DNA of 39,155 nucleotides from Lentinus brumalis (GCA_001792895.1 MARA01000093.1:1-39155), one strand, 5' to 3'. Positions 1-9,519 are shown, counted from the stretch's first letter. The notes: a model not told the origin generated them from the sequence alone. A program made the numbers and translations.

Positions 1-201
1 ATTTAATCGAAAAGTTTACTCTGATAATCAGATAACTCCCACTCAATTAGATAGCAGATTAAGAGGTTAGTAAAAAACCCTCTTGAAGCCTCTAATGAAG
101 ATAAGTCTACAGTAGAAGCTATGGTAAATCATTTTCATAATTTATCTCCTGAGGATAGAGCTAAATTTATGGCTGAGATTGAAAAAAATACCAAAAAATA
201 A
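1..201 (+). CDS. 3' end of nad5 C-terminal extension, copy 1 (partial)
   Basis: This is the last roughly 65 codons of the extended nad5 reading frame, which is complete at 19793-21848 on the other strand. The peptide ends with an acidic and Lys-rich tail ([18 protein letters not shown]) and a TAA. A G is missing near position 66 compared with copy 2, so the frame is broken here, probably by a sequencing error. The upstream part is cut by the window edge. Confidence 0.75.
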
Positions 202-472
202 AGAATTATTTTTTTTTTTGGTAAATTCATATATTTGGCTGAATTTACTTTTTAATTAAATCCCTTTTAATAATAAATTTTTATTGCCTTGTTGCCAACC
301 ATAATATAAGGTTATAATAAATAACTTCATATCTATATACTTTTCAAGTAAAAAAAAAATTTTTGTTAGATTTCACCATTTAATGAGGTTGGACATTTAT
401 TATTAATAATTAGGTTGAAATATATCGACTACCCGTAACTCTACTACCACTCTTTAAAGGGTATAAAGTTAC
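202..472 (+). other. AT-rich spacer between nad5 tail and cox3 fragment
   Basis: No reading frame, tRNA or rRNA motif is recognisable. The stretch has long T and A runs and one less AT-rich patch (about 425-465). It is present in all three copies, with indels in homopolymers. Confidence 0.5.
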
Positions 473-594
473 TTACAATATGTTGAATATTTTAATGCTA
501 GCTTCACTATTACAGATTCAGTCTTTGGTACAACATTCTATGCTTCTACTGGATTACATGGAATACACGTAATCATAGGAACAATCACCACAAT
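473..594 (+). pseudogene. cox3: cox3 fragment, copy 1
   Basis: About 40 codons translate as a conserved internal piece of cytochrome c oxidase subunit 3, including [20 protein letters not shown] followed by [15 protein letters not shown]. Cox3 normally has about 260-270 residues; nothing else of it lies on either side, and the frame is stopped just upstream (TAA at about 464). It is therefore either a displaced remnant left by rearrangement or, less likely, one exon of a split gene. It lies in the same orientation as nad5 and rns. Confidence 0.7.
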
Positions 595-1182
595 ATTTAA
601 TAGTTTCTTTTCTCCATTTTTTTTAATTCCGGAATTCTTTACAATCTTTATTATATTGATATAAAAATGATATTATTAAAATATTTAAAATTAGGCATAC
701 CCATTGAAAACATATGTATCGGAAAAAGTATAAAGGATTATAATTTTTTCTTCAACTTTAAACGAACCATTAATAATGACGGGAGATTATATTTAAAAAT
801 GTTATTAATAATTAGTAAATCAATAAAAGTCGAGGCTAAGTACAGTAAAAATAAAATATCCTACAAAAATTTTAGAAGTTAAGAATAAATATTTTATAGT
901 GGTATCTTATACCATGTTATTTAAAGTTTGTAATGTAGAATGATTTACTTTTTCTTCTTTCATAAAAAGAAATGGCTTATGGAATAAGGCTTTATTAATT
1001 TGGCGCAATATCTAGAGTAATTTATCTATTCTACTATATTTTTTATAATGTATACATGACAACTTTTTAAAAATATTTTTATAAATTGAAGTTATAAATT
1101 AAAAATAAAAGAGTTAGTAAACATTGCGAATAGCATATAAAATACAACTAATACATAATTAGTTTAATACCACGTAAGAATT
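595..1182 (+). other. AT-rich spacer upstream of rns
   Basis: Between the cox3 fragment and rns there is no recognisable gene apart from one small open frame (667-882). The 883-1182 part is AT-rich with no feature I can support. A promoter or rns processing signal may lie here, but I see no motif that would fix it. Confidence 0.4.
667..882 (+). CDS. small hypothetical ORF, 71 codons
   Basis: A 71-codon Lys/Ile/Asn-rich frame starting MILLKYLKLGIPIENICIGK. It has no recognised domain or clear membrane segment. It is intact in copies 1 and 2 (19114-19329) and broken by indels in copy 3. AT-rich spacer easily yields frames of this size, so it may be spurious; an alternative is a decayed intron ORF fragment. 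Confidence 0.2.
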   Translation: MILLKYLKLGIPIENICIGKSIKDYNFFFNFKRTINNDGRLYLKMLLIISKSIKVEAKYSKNKISYKNFRS

Positions 1183-2389
1183 TAATTTTGGTTCCGATTG
1201 AACGTTTTTCAGTAGTTTAAGACATGCGAATCGTTGTTTTCGACATATTACTAAAAATAATATTAGAAAATAAGGTGTAGAGGTGAGTATGTTAAATAAG
1301 ATACCCTATAGTCTTCAGAAATGGGAGATAAGCAAAGGAGATACTTCTGCTATAGGATTCTATTTAATTTGATTAGGTAGTTGGTAGGGTAATGGCCTAC
1401 CAAGCCAACGATCGAAAGTCAAGTTTGAAAGAACCTCTGGCCACATTGGGAATGAAATCTCCCAAGTAGTAAATACACTACCAGCAGTCAAGAATATTAG
1501 TCAATGCTCGCAAGAGTGAACTAGCTAACTGAAATCATAGAATTTCTTAAAATTCATGATGTCGTAAGGGAAAATAATGATATTACCTTACTATGAGTGT
1601 CGTCCAAAGCTGGTGCCAGAAGACTCGGTAAGACCAGAGACGCAAACGTTAATCATCATAAACAGGCGTAAAGGGTTTGTAGGCAGCTCCCACCAGACTA
1701 TGATTGCAAAATAAAGTAGTTTAATTGAGAGCTAGAATCAAAAAGAGGTTATAGTGTATAACGCCTAGAGGAGGGCTGATATCCATAGATCCTAGGCAGA
1801 ATACTCAGGGCGAAGGCCACTCTCCACTAATGATTGACGCTGAGAAACGAAGGTTAGGGTAGGAAATAGGATTAATAAATAGCGACCTGAAAAGCTTATT
1901 TAAGTATAGCGGAGTAACTCCGTCTAAATATTCCATCTTATTAGAGTTCGCCTTAATAAACGAGCGTTGGTAACAATCTAGTTTAAAGCTTAAGGTATAA
2001 ACTAAATAATATTATTTGGTTTGAACTGTCTTCTATGGTTAGAGAAATCAAATCTATGTTTTAAAAGTTTTATTAATTAGTATTTTCACGAGTCCTTGGT
2101 GATTATAAGATGGACAAATAATTATAAAATTAAAGTAGGAACCTAAGGAAGACTATTACGTACTTAAATAGGAACAGGGAAACTCCTATAATCTGCTATT
2201 TTTATAATAGCAAGGAAATTAGTAATAATTTCTGAGAGATTAGAGGAAACAAGACAGCGTTAAAAGCGAAGGCCATTATGTAATGTAATGGATAGGCTCT
2301 TTATTAGAAATAAATAAAGAAGATAGCCAATTCGAAAGGATGCAGACTAACGCATGGGTGATTCTAAAGTATTTCTTATTTAAAATATA

Positions 2390-3183
2390 ATGTTTAAGGA
2401 CATGGAAAAAGCATTGTTTAATTTATGGCTAGAATGGTTTGTAGGTTTCTGTGATGCTGACGCTAATTTTCAAGTATTTCCTAAAAAAAGATCTTATCTA
2501 ACAAAAGAAGGTATCCTTAAAGAGTATTATAATATTGGTTATGGTTTCCACATTAGTTTAAGTATTAAAGATTTACCTCTTCTAAAAAAAATTCAAACTC
2601 AATTAAATTCAATAGGTCATATTTATGAGTATTCACACAGAGATGAAGCAAGATGGTCTGTAACTAAAAAAACAGAATTAATTTATCTAATTGAAACTGT
2701 CTTTGATAAACAACCATTACTAACTGAACATCAAAGAGGAAGATATGCAAGACTAAAATATGGTGTACTTAATAATTTTAATAGAGTTGAAACTTTAGGA
2801 GAATATGAAAAATTTATACATAGAAATTTTGTAGAAAACAATATCCCTGATAATTATTTTACTTCAGGAACTGCTTTTGATAATTGGATATTAGGTTTTG
2901 TTAATGGTGAAGGTTGTTTTTATGTTCATAAAAAAGGTCATTTAGTTTTAATATTGAACATACTGACAAACAAGTACTAGAATTAATAAAAACAAGACTA
3001 TCTCTAAGTCCTAAAATTTTAGATAAAGGAAATAGAAATAATACCAGAAAAGATACATATTCTCTAACTATCTCTTCTAAAAAAGATATACTTGCAATTA
3101 GAAGTATGTGCGAAAATCCTCTATTGAATAAATTAGAAGGTCAAAAATTAGTACAATATAATAATTGGCAAGTTAATACTTAG
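2390..3183 (+). CDS. LAGLIDADG protein encoded in the rns group II intron, copy 1
   Basis: A roughly 264-residue double-motif LAGLIDADG protein: WFVGFCDADANF near residue 17 and WILGFVNGEGCF near residue 164. The acidic residues that bind metal in this family are kept (D in the first motif, E in the second), although Ala replaces the final Gly of the first motif. Such proteins cut intronless alleles, or help splicing. The frame in this copy breaks near 2946 because one T is missing from a run compared with copies 2 and 3; with it restored the protein continues through residues such as LELIKTRLSLSPKILDKGN to the TAG at 3181. The start was chosen as the first ATG after the intron 5' domains. 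Confidence 0.85.
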
Positions 3184-3314
3184 ATTTTAGGTATTGAAAT
3201 TAGTTAAAGTTAAACTTAAATTTATAAAGGTTCTAAGGATATAGAGCCTCCTTATTATAAAATTTTTTTTATCTCTCTCTCTGTCATCCGACACATAATA
3301 CTTTAGAATGGCTT

Positions 3315-3348
3315 GAGCCGTATGCGATGAAAGTCGCACGTACGGTTC
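3315..3348 (+). ncRNA. group II intron domain V, copy 1
   Basis: A 34-nt hairpin beginning GAGCCGTATGCG and ending GTACGGTTC, with the conserved AGC triad at its 5' side and a GAAA tetraloop. This is the catalytic centre of a group II intron. It matches at 16651-16684 and 34538-34571 on the other strand. Confidence 0.93.
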
Positions 3349-4219
3349 TTTGTGGAAGAACAATTGTGAAGTTCTGATTCCACAGTTAGATACCCCGGTA
3401 CTCCTTTCTGTAAACGATGAATGGTAGTCATTAGTTTTAAAACTAGAGACGAAGTTAACACAATAACCATTCCGCCTTGTGAGTACTACTGCAAAGTAGA
3501 AAACAAAAAAATTAGTCGGTCTCGAAGCAAACGGAGTGAAGCATGTTATTTAATACGATAATCCGCGTAAAATCTTACCAGAACTTGCATACAAACTTTA
3601 TTTTTATAAGGGAGTATTTTAACATTTTAAAGTACTTAAGTACAGGTGCTGCATGGCTGTCTTCAGTTCGTGTTGTTAAACATTAGGTTAATTCCACTAA
3701 CGAACGAAATCCCTGTTATTAATTTATACTTAATAACTAATGAATCTGATAGAGATTCAGCGGGGGCTAAGACAAGTCGTTATGGCCCTCATGTTCTGGG
3801 CTATAGACGTGCCACAAAAACTTTTACAAAGTGATGCAATACTTCAAAGAAGTGGAGCTAATCATTAAAAAAAGTGATTTATATGAAATATAAGCCGGAT
3901 TGTCTCCTGAAATTCGGAGGCATGAAGAAGGAATTCCGAGTAATCGTTGATAAGTAGCGCAACGGTGAAGCTAGTTTCGTGATGAACTAACTGTCTGTCG
4001 CTGGGAAGAAGCTTTAGGTGGAGGAAACTGGAGGTAGATATTGTTTTTTTCCTAATTCAGTTTTTGACTTATATCGGTCTTTGGAACAATTAGGTTAAAC
4101 GTATTGGCTTTAGTGAATCCATTTGGGTAACATCTCAAAAGTCATAGCATGGTAGCTGTACTGGAAAGTGCAGCTGGATAATAAATAAATTGTAACCCCT
4201 CCACTCTCTATTTTTTTTT

Positions 4220-4290
4220 AAGGGGTTAGCTTAGTTGGTTAAAGCAGTAATCTTACACATTATTGACCGGGAGTTCGAATCCCCCTCTTA
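4220..4290 (+). tRNA. trnV(uac): tRNA-Val (UAC), copy 1
   Basis: Acceptor AAGGGGT pairs with ACCTCTT in the intact copies. The D stem is GCTT/AAGC and the anticodon loop CTTACAC gives UAC. This copy lacks a few bases at the T-stem/acceptor junction (CCCCCTCTTA here, CCCCCACCTCTTA in copies 2 and 3), probably a sequencing error. Confidence 0.85.
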
Positions 4291-4419
4291 ATTTATGCTC
4301 TCCCGTTGGAAGTTGGAGGTGTATAATTTTTATTTTTTATTCATTAGATATCTTTTTATTTACCACTACCTATTGGCTAGGGGCAAAGATAAAATAAATT
4401 AAAAGAGTGTTAAAGTATA

Positions 4420-4496
4420 GCGAGTATGTCGAAATTGGTAGCCGAGTGAATCTTAGGAATTCATAATTTTTAAGAGTTCAAGTCTCTTTACTCGTA
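4420..4496 (+). tRNA. trnL(uag): tRNA-Leu (UAG), copy 1
   Basis: Acceptor GCGAGTA/TACTCGT. Anticodon stem GTGAAT/ATTCAT with loop CTTAGGA gives UAG. An extended variable arm is as expected for Leu. The T loop contains TTCAAGT. Confidence 0.9.
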
Positions 4497-4518
4497 AAAC
4501 TATCCGCTGGTCTTAATG

Positions 4519-4665
4519 CTAGCCAAGGTAAAATAAACATCTTTAGTTTAATGGTTAAAACAAAAATCTTCGAAATTTTTAATAATGGTTCAATTCCATT
4601 AAGATGTTTTAAAGAAAAAAAGATTGATTAACGATTTTAGTTTATATTTATAGAGCCTTGGCTAG
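4519..4665. repeat. 10-bp inverted repeat flanking tRNA-Arg
   Basis: CTAGCCAAGG at 4519-4528 and its exact complement CCTTGGCTAG at 4656-4665 bracket the tRNA-Arg gene; both are followed or preceded by AAAATAAA-like sequence. A related string, TTGGCTAGGGGCA, occurs near 4374. The pair could form a processing stem or be a remnant of a mobile palindromic cluster. Confidence 0.6.
4537..4608 (+). tRNA. trnR(ucg): tRNA-Arg (UCG), copy 1
   Basis: Acceptor ACATCTT/AAGATGT, D stem GTTT/AAAC, anticodon stem AAAAT/ATTTT with loop CTTCGAA giving UCG, T loop TTCAATT. U33 fixes the register to Arg rather than Glu. Confidence 0.85.
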
Positions 4666-4870
4666 TTGTAAAATAAAATAGTATCACATGTCTTCAATTA
4701 TCAGCGACCTTTCCGCTATATCTAGGGGCATGAAGGATTATAAAATTTAACTGTAATCTAATTATTAATTAATAATTCTTAAGTATTATATCTCTTTTTT
4801 TTTAGTGTTTAATACCTCTTTACACAGAAAAAATTTTTTTTAAAAGAGAGTGTATTTATAATAATTAGTA

Positions 4871-4954
4871 ACGAACATGTTGAAATTGGTAAACAATCTC
4901 CTCTTAAGCAGGAGTGGAAGTAATTCCTTAAGAGTTCGAGTCTCTTTGTTCGTA
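4871..4954 (+). tRNA. trnL(uaa): tRNA-Leu (UAA), copy 1
   Basis: Acceptor ACGAACA/TGTTCGT, anticodon stem CTCCT/AGGAG with loop CTTAAGC giving UAA, a long variable arm, and T loop TTCGAGT. Confidence 0.93.
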
Positions 4955-4984
4955 TTGTTTCACAGATAGTGTTAAAAATTTATA

Positions 4985-5057
4985 AGCGAAATAGTGTAAA
5001 GGTTAGCACAACAGCCTCATGACCTGTTAGAATTAGGTTCAATTCCAATATTCGCTA
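4985..5057 (+). tRNA. trnM(cau): tRNA-Met (CAU), copy 1
   Basis: The acceptor AGCGAAA/ATTCGCT has one mismatch at its inner end. The anticodon stem is AACAG/CTGTT, with CTCATGA centred in the loop, giving CAU. The closing C-C of that stem is unpaired. Initiator and elongator Met cannot be told apart here. Confidence 0.85.
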
Positions 5058-5122
5058 TTATTAAAATTTTATCTATCATTCCCTGTTCTAGTTGTATAGG
5101 CAGGAATATAAGTAATATAAAA

Positions 5123-5193
5123 GGTCTTTTAGTATAATGGTAGTACGGCTTCCCTTCACGAAGCTAATATCAGTTCGAACCTGATAGAGATCA
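5123..5193 (+). tRNA. trnE(uuc): tRNA-Glu (UUC), copy 1
   Basis: Acceptor GGTCTTT/AGAGATC, D stem GTAT/GTAC, anticodon stem GCTTC/GAAGC with loop CCTTCAC giving UUC, T loop TTCGAAC. It lies 109 nt upstream of the cox1 start. Confidence 0.93.
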
Positions 5194-5302
5194 TACATAC
5201 AGATAGATATTTAGTTTAATAAAATCTATTGGTTAAACAGAGCTAATAAGAAGAGAAGATAGTTAAGTGATAATACTCAGTATTATTAACAATAAATTTA
5301 AT

Positions 5303-5511
5303 ATGAATTCTTGGCTATCTTCTACCAACGCTAAAGAGATTGGTACTCTTTATTTAATTTTTGCAGTATTTGCCGGTATGATCGGTACCGCATTTTCTGT
5401 TTTAATTAGATTAGAATTATCTGCACCAGGTGTGCAAATATTACAAGGAGACCATCAATTATTTAATGTGATCATTACTGCACATGCCTTTATAATGATC
5501 TTCTTTATGGT
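5303..5511 (+). CDS. cox1: cox1 exon 1, copy 1
   Basis: Codes for the first 69 and two-thirds codons of cytochrome c oxidase subunit 1, starting [20 protein letters not shown] and ending [13 protein letters not shown]. Subunit 1 is the haem-copper catalytic subunit in the inner membrane. The ATG at 5303 is preferred over in-frame codons further upstream because conserved Cox1 similarity begins there. The exon ends in T at 5511, as expected for a group I 5' splice site, and the reading frame runs on into the intron 1 ORF. Confidence 0.93.
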
Positions 5512-6556
5512 TAAATTTATTTATAATAAAGAATTAATAAAAAACTTAACTTTTTTTAATGGAAAAATAAATAATGAAATATATATACACCGTCATAAAA
5601 ATGAATTGAGAAAAAGTTCTATTAATAAAAATTGTCAATTTCATTTAAACCAAAATAAAAAAGGTATTAACCATCCTCATAAAAAATTTGAAATTTTAGA
5701 TCCTTATAATAATCGTTTTAAAATAGCTGATGTTGCTAAGGGTTCTAAAGGTGTATATCTCTTTGAGGTAGAAAAAGACTGTGCTTATGTCGGTAGTTCA
5801 ATTAATCTTTATAGTAGAGTTTGTTCTTATTTTATGCCTTCTATATTAGCTAAAGCTGATAGAAAAGTAATAAGATATTTTAATAAATATGGGTTTAGTA
5901 ATGTCAAATTGACTCTTTTTATTTTAGAACCTAATTCTACTTGGGAGCAAATAATTGAATTGGAACAATATTATATTGATTCTCTTTCTCCTATACTTAA
6001 TGTTGAATTAGTAGCGGGGGGTTATAATGGTTATCATCAACCTATGTCTAAAGAAGCAAGAGATAGACTTAGAAATTTACGTGGAACAGTCATATATTTA
6101 TATGACACTAATACTAAATCACTTATTTTTATCTCAGACTCTAAAGAGTGGCTATATAAAAATATTGGTGTACATAATGTATCTTTAAAAAATTGTTTAA
6201 TAGATGGAAATTTATATTTAAATAGATTTTTATTTTCTCTTGATATTGTATCAGAATTTCCTTATGAATCTTTATTAAACACTGAAGATTTAATTTCATT
6301 AATAGAAGAAGTAAGATATGAATATAAGCCCAATCAACCTAAAAGTAAAAAAATTTATGCTGAAAATATGAATAATCCTAAATTAAATCGTACTTTTTCA
6401 AGTATAGGTGGATTATCTAGACACTTGAAAGGCGATAGAAGTACTATTAGAAAATATATAATTCCTTATTCGTTAGCCGCGTCAGAGGGTGGTATAGAGG
6501 AAGGTAGTTATAAAGGATTATATCGTAAACAGTGGAAATTTACTCATTTAAATTAG
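5512..6556 (+). CDS. GIY-YIG homing endonuclease, cox1 intron 1, copy 1
   Basis: The protein is an in-frame extension of cox1 exon 1 and runs about 347 residues past it to TAG. After a basic linker it shows the GIY-YIG core: KGVYLFEV, then [12 protein letters not shown] with the catalytic Arg region, and a downstream acidic residue in [12 protein letters not shown]. This is followed by a GGYN segment and a C-terminal DNA-binding part containing [20 protein letters not shown], which resembles a NUMOD-type helix-turn-helix. Being fused to the exon, it is presumably made from unspliced cox1 RNA and then processed. This copy is intact; copies 2 and 3 are broken by indels. Confidence 0.9.
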
Positions 6557-6905
6557 ACCAAGGGTTACAGGACTTTTTTTTTTATTAATAATTTTACTAT
6601 AAATACAGGCATGGCCGGGATTTATAGAAATATAAATCTTTCTTTTCACTATATGCTGGAACACCCTTAGAGTTATATTAACTAACCCTACTTAAAGGTA
6701 GGACAAAGTAACATAATATAAATTGGGCAATCAGCAGGAAACCAAATTAATATGTGATAGAAGAAAAGTGAAACACTAAATTCTATCTTTATTAACAGTA
6801 GGATCCTCAGAGACTACACGTGAGATATCCATTAAAACATCCACCCAGAGTAGGAAAGATGGATAAAGATATAGTCCAAACCTATTAGAAATATTAGGAG
6901 AAATG
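5512..6905 (+). other. cox1 intron 1 (group I), copy 1
   Basis: The intron lies after coding position 209. It begins after U and ends in G at 6905, so that GT plus T rebuilds the Val codon. The core is visible 3' of the ORF: a P4-P6 type CAGCAGGAAACC at about 6731, a P7 type CTCAGAGACTACACGTGA at about 6807, and GATATAGTCC at about 6869. It carries a GIY-YIG gene. Confidence 0.85.
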
Positions 6906-6933
6906 TATGCCAGCATTAGTTGGAGGTTTTGGT
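6906..6933 (+). CDS. cox1: cox1 exon 2, copy 1
   Basis: A 28-nt exon completing Val and coding MPALVGGFG. It ends GGT, followed by the intron 2 sequence AACATAAAA. The 3' splice site of intron 1 is fixed by G at 6905. Confidence 0.9.
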
Positions 6934-7928
6934 AACATAAAAATAAAAAATTACGAAAACAAATTCAAATACAATCTCAAAAAGTATACAATGAGTCATA
7001 AAAATGTGGAAAAAGTAAATTTTAATTTAGGTCCATATTTAGCGGGTTTAATAGAAGGAGATGGTACTTTTGCCATACATGATAAACAATCAACAGCCAA
7101 AAAATATCGGCCAATGATTATTATTGTTTTTAAAAAAGCGGATCTGCCGGTTGCAGAATATTTACAAAAATTAACTCAATGCGGAACAGTTTATTTAAAA
7201 CAAAATCGAGGTTATGTCTTATGGCAAATACAAGATATAGTTAGCGTATATACTATTATTAGTATTATAAATGGTTATATGCGAACTCCTAAAATAGAAG
7301 CATTACATAGAGCTATTCATTGGTATAATAACTATATCTTAAAAAATAAAGAAAGTAAATTACCTTCTACTAAATCTATTTTATCTAAAATTAAACCGTT
7401 AGAAATTAAACCTTTAGATAATTCTAATATAGATAGTAATGCCTGGTTATCGGGATTTACTGATGCAGATGGAAATTTTTCTATAAATATTCATCTTAGA
7501 TCAAATAAAAACTTAACAAGAGTTCAATTATTTTTTAGACTAGAAATAAGACAAAACTATCATAGATCAGAATCTGAAGAAAATAAAGTCAGTTACTATA
7601 AAATTATGTCTATATTATCAGAATATTTAGCAGTTAGCGTATATAGTAGAAATAGAATCATTAAAGATCGACATTTTTATAGTTATATTGTTATGGCTCA
7701 TAATAAAAATAGTCAATTAAAATTGATAGAATATTTTAATAAATATCCTTTAATATCTTCTAAATATTTAGATTATCTAGATTGGCTACATATTTTCAAT
7801 TTACAACAAACTCATTCTTTAACTACTCTTTATTTAGAAGAAGCTATTAAAATAAGAAAAATTTTAATAGTACTCGTACTACTTATACTTGGGATCATTT
7901 GAATAACTGTTATTTAAGTAAACCATAA
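6934..7928 (+). CDS. LAGLIDADG endonuclease, cox1 intron 2, copy 1
   Basis: The frame continues from exon 2. Two catalytic motifs are intact: YLAGLIEGDGTF and WLSGFTDADGNF about 140 residues later, both with the metal-binding Asp. Family members of this size (about 330 residues) cut the intronless cox1 site as monomers. A missing A near 7860 (compared with copy 3) shifts the last codons in this copy; the true C-terminus reads through WDHLNNCYLSKP to TAA at 7926. Confidence 0.9.
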
Positions 7929-8217
7929 AAAAAAGTTGCCGTGATGTACTGTGAAGTACATCTTATTACGTCACTGTATGCGGGAAAGCCTTAAAGTCAT
8001 ATTATAGAAGTCATTGAAAACTACAATTTCATCATAGGAATAATAAGCGTACAGTACTCTTAAATATTAATATGAATAATAAATAGGTAATCCGCAGGAA
8101 ACCAAATCAAACAGTAATTGGAATGATGTAGGATCCTCAGAGACTACACGTGACGCGGTTATTTTTAAATAACCTGAAGATATAGTCCAAACATATTTGA
8201 AAGATTATGAAATATTG
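6934..8217 (+). other. cox1 intron 2 (group I), copy 1
   Basis: The intron lies after coding position 237, begins after U and ends in G at 8217. Core strings in its 3' half are GTAATCCGCAGGAAACC (about 8087), the P7-like CTCAGAGACTACACGTGA (about 8136) and GATATAGTCC (about 8180). They closely resemble those of introns 1 and 4. Confidence 0.85.
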
Positions 8218-8253
8218 AACTATTTATTACCAGTTCAAGTGGGTGCACCAGAT
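8218..8253 (+). CDS. cox1: cox1 exon 3, copy 1
   Basis: A 36-nt exon coding NYLLPVQVGAPD. It joins directly to GGFG of exon 2 and ends in GAT, with U at the 5' splice site of intron 3. Confidence 0.9.
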
Positions 8254-9225
8254 TACTTAAATCTTTTTAATAAACAAATGCCTTGTTTTTATTCTATTGA
8301 AACTAATAACAATAAATTTAATTTATCTTCTAATTTTTCTGCCTTTAAAGAAAATAAAACTCAACCTACTTTAGGCCCATACTTAGCTGGTCTAGTGGAA
8401 GGCGATGGCCATATTAGTTTATCTAAGTTAGTAAATGAAAATGGTAAAATAAGTTATCCTTACATAGCTATAACTTTTGTTAATAAGGATTTACCGTTAA
8501 TTAATAAATTAGTTGAAATGTTTGGAGGTAGATTACGCTTTAAACATAAAGAAAATGCTATAGTTTGGACAGTTAGTAAACATGAAGATTTACTAAATTT
8601 TATAACATTAATAAATGGTTATTTTCGGACACCTAAAATTATTAAATTTAATGAATTAATAGTATGGTTAAACGACAGATATCATTATAGTATTTCAATT
8701 AATTCAGTAGATACTAGTTCTTTAAATAGTAATGGTTGGCTAGCTGGTTTTATTGATGCTGATGGAGGGTTTAAAGTACGTTATACTGAAAAAAGGTTAG
8801 ATGAAAAAACTAATAAAGTCTTAACAAAAGAAAGAATAGAAGTTAAATTTGCCTTAGAACAACGTAAAGATATAGGACCTCATAATAATGAATCTTATAA
8901 ACCTATAATGTTAGAATTACACTCTTTTTTTGGTTTTAATACCGATTTAAGAGAATCAAAACATCTAGATAAATTTTATTGGATAGTAGAAGTTACTAGT
9001 TTAGAAAGATTAAATCTTCTTATTCAATATTTTAATAATTATCCTTTATTAACTGCTAAACGAAACGATTATGAAGATTGGTATAAGGTATATCAATTAA
9101 TAGTAGATAAAAAACATTTAAGTGAAGATGGTAAATTATTAATTAAAAATATTAAGTCCAATATGAATAGAAAACGAGAAGTCTTTAATTGGGATCATTT
9201 AGTTTATTTAAAAAAAGTACAGTAG
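8254..9225 (+). CDS. LAGLIDADG endonuclease, cox1 intron 3, copy 1
   Basis: The frame continues from exon 3 and ends at TAG (9223-9225), about 323 residues beyond the exon. Motifs YLAGLVEGDGHISL and WLAGFIDADGGFKV are intact with both catalytic Asp residues. The C-terminal segment FNWDHLVYLKKV resembles the ends of the intron 2 and intron 4 proteins, so these three are sister endonucleases. The frame is intact in copies 1 and 3. Confidence 0.92.
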   Translation, partial: YLNLFNKQMPCFYSIETNNNKFNLSSNFSAFKENKTQPTLGPYLAGLVEGDGHISLSKLVNENGKISYPYIAITFVNKDLPLINKLVEMFGGRLRFKHKENAIVWTVSKHEDLLNFITLINGYFRTPKIIKFNELIVWLNDRYHYSISINSVDTSSLNSNGWLAGFIDADGGFKVRYTEKRLDEKTNKVLTKERIEVKFALEQRKDIGPHNNESYKPIMLELHSFFGFNTDLRESKHLDKFYWIVEVTSLERLNLLIQYFNNYPLLTAKRNDYEDWYKVYQLIVDKKHLSEDGKLLIKNIKSNMNRKREVFNWDHLVYLKKVQ

Positions 9226-9519
9226 TCCTAAATATAGTAATCCTATATTTAGCATTGGGTAAATTGCAATAAAGTCTTATTCCCTCTTAAAATAAGAAAA
9301 ATTGCAGCGAAGTTTAATTCAGCATATTACTATCTAAAATTTTAGTATTTAGATAAAGAATTAAAAACGTTCAACGACTAGAAAGTGAGTTATGCTAACA
9401 ATAATCTTTCCACGAAAACCCGACAATGATATACAGTTGTATTCATTGATGACATAGTCTGACCCACTTTGTGAAAAGTGGAAATAAAGGATAAAGAGCC
9501 TTTAAATATAACAGCCGTG
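8254..9519 (+). other. cox1 intron 3 (group I), copy 1
   Basis: The intron lies after coding position 273 and ends in G at 9519, immediately before ATGGC. Its 3' core differs from that of introns 1, 2 and 4: ATTGCAATAAAG (about 9265), CGTTCAACGACTAGAAAGTG (9368-9387) and GACATAGTCTG (about 9451). Confidence 0.8.

Larger units (their letters stand above)
1874..3385 (+). other. group II intron in rns, copy 1
   Basis: The intron interrupts the 790 loop of rns between GGAAATAGGA and TTAGATACC. Its 3' end has a textbook 34-nt domain V (3315-3348) followed by a domain VI hairpin (3349-3385) with complementary arms TGTGGAA and TTCCACA and a candidate branch-point A on the 3' side. It encodes a LAGLIDADG protein instead of the usual reverse transcriptase. 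The 5' splice site is uncertain: I do not see a clear GUGYG start. Confidence 0.8.
1183..4185 (+). rRNA. rns: mitochondrial small-subunit rRNA, copy 1, with one intron
   Basis: The 5' end shows the start of 16S-like rRNA (GGTTCCGATTGAACG, then GACATGCGAATCG). A later part has the 530 region (CTGGTGCCAGAAGACTCGGT, 1609-1628). After the intron come TTAGATACCCCGGTACTCC (the 790 region), GGTGCTGCATGGCTGTC (about 1050 in E. coli numbering) and the 3' decoding site (AAGTCATAGCATGGTAGCTG). The exons are about 1183-1873 and 3386-4185; the intron sits near E. coli position 788. The ends are estimated from alignment by eye to E. coli 16S. It acts as the RNA core of the mitoribosome small subunit. It is followed directly by a tRNA cluster on the same strand, consistent with a shared transcript processed at tRNAs. 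Confidence 0.95.

Noticed and set aside
3646..3834. 62-codon frame starting MLHGCLQFVLLN, also at 16165-16353 and 34052-34240 on the other strand
   Set aside because: It lies inside the conserved 3' part of rns (the ATGGCTGTC region); its conservation is that of the rRNA.
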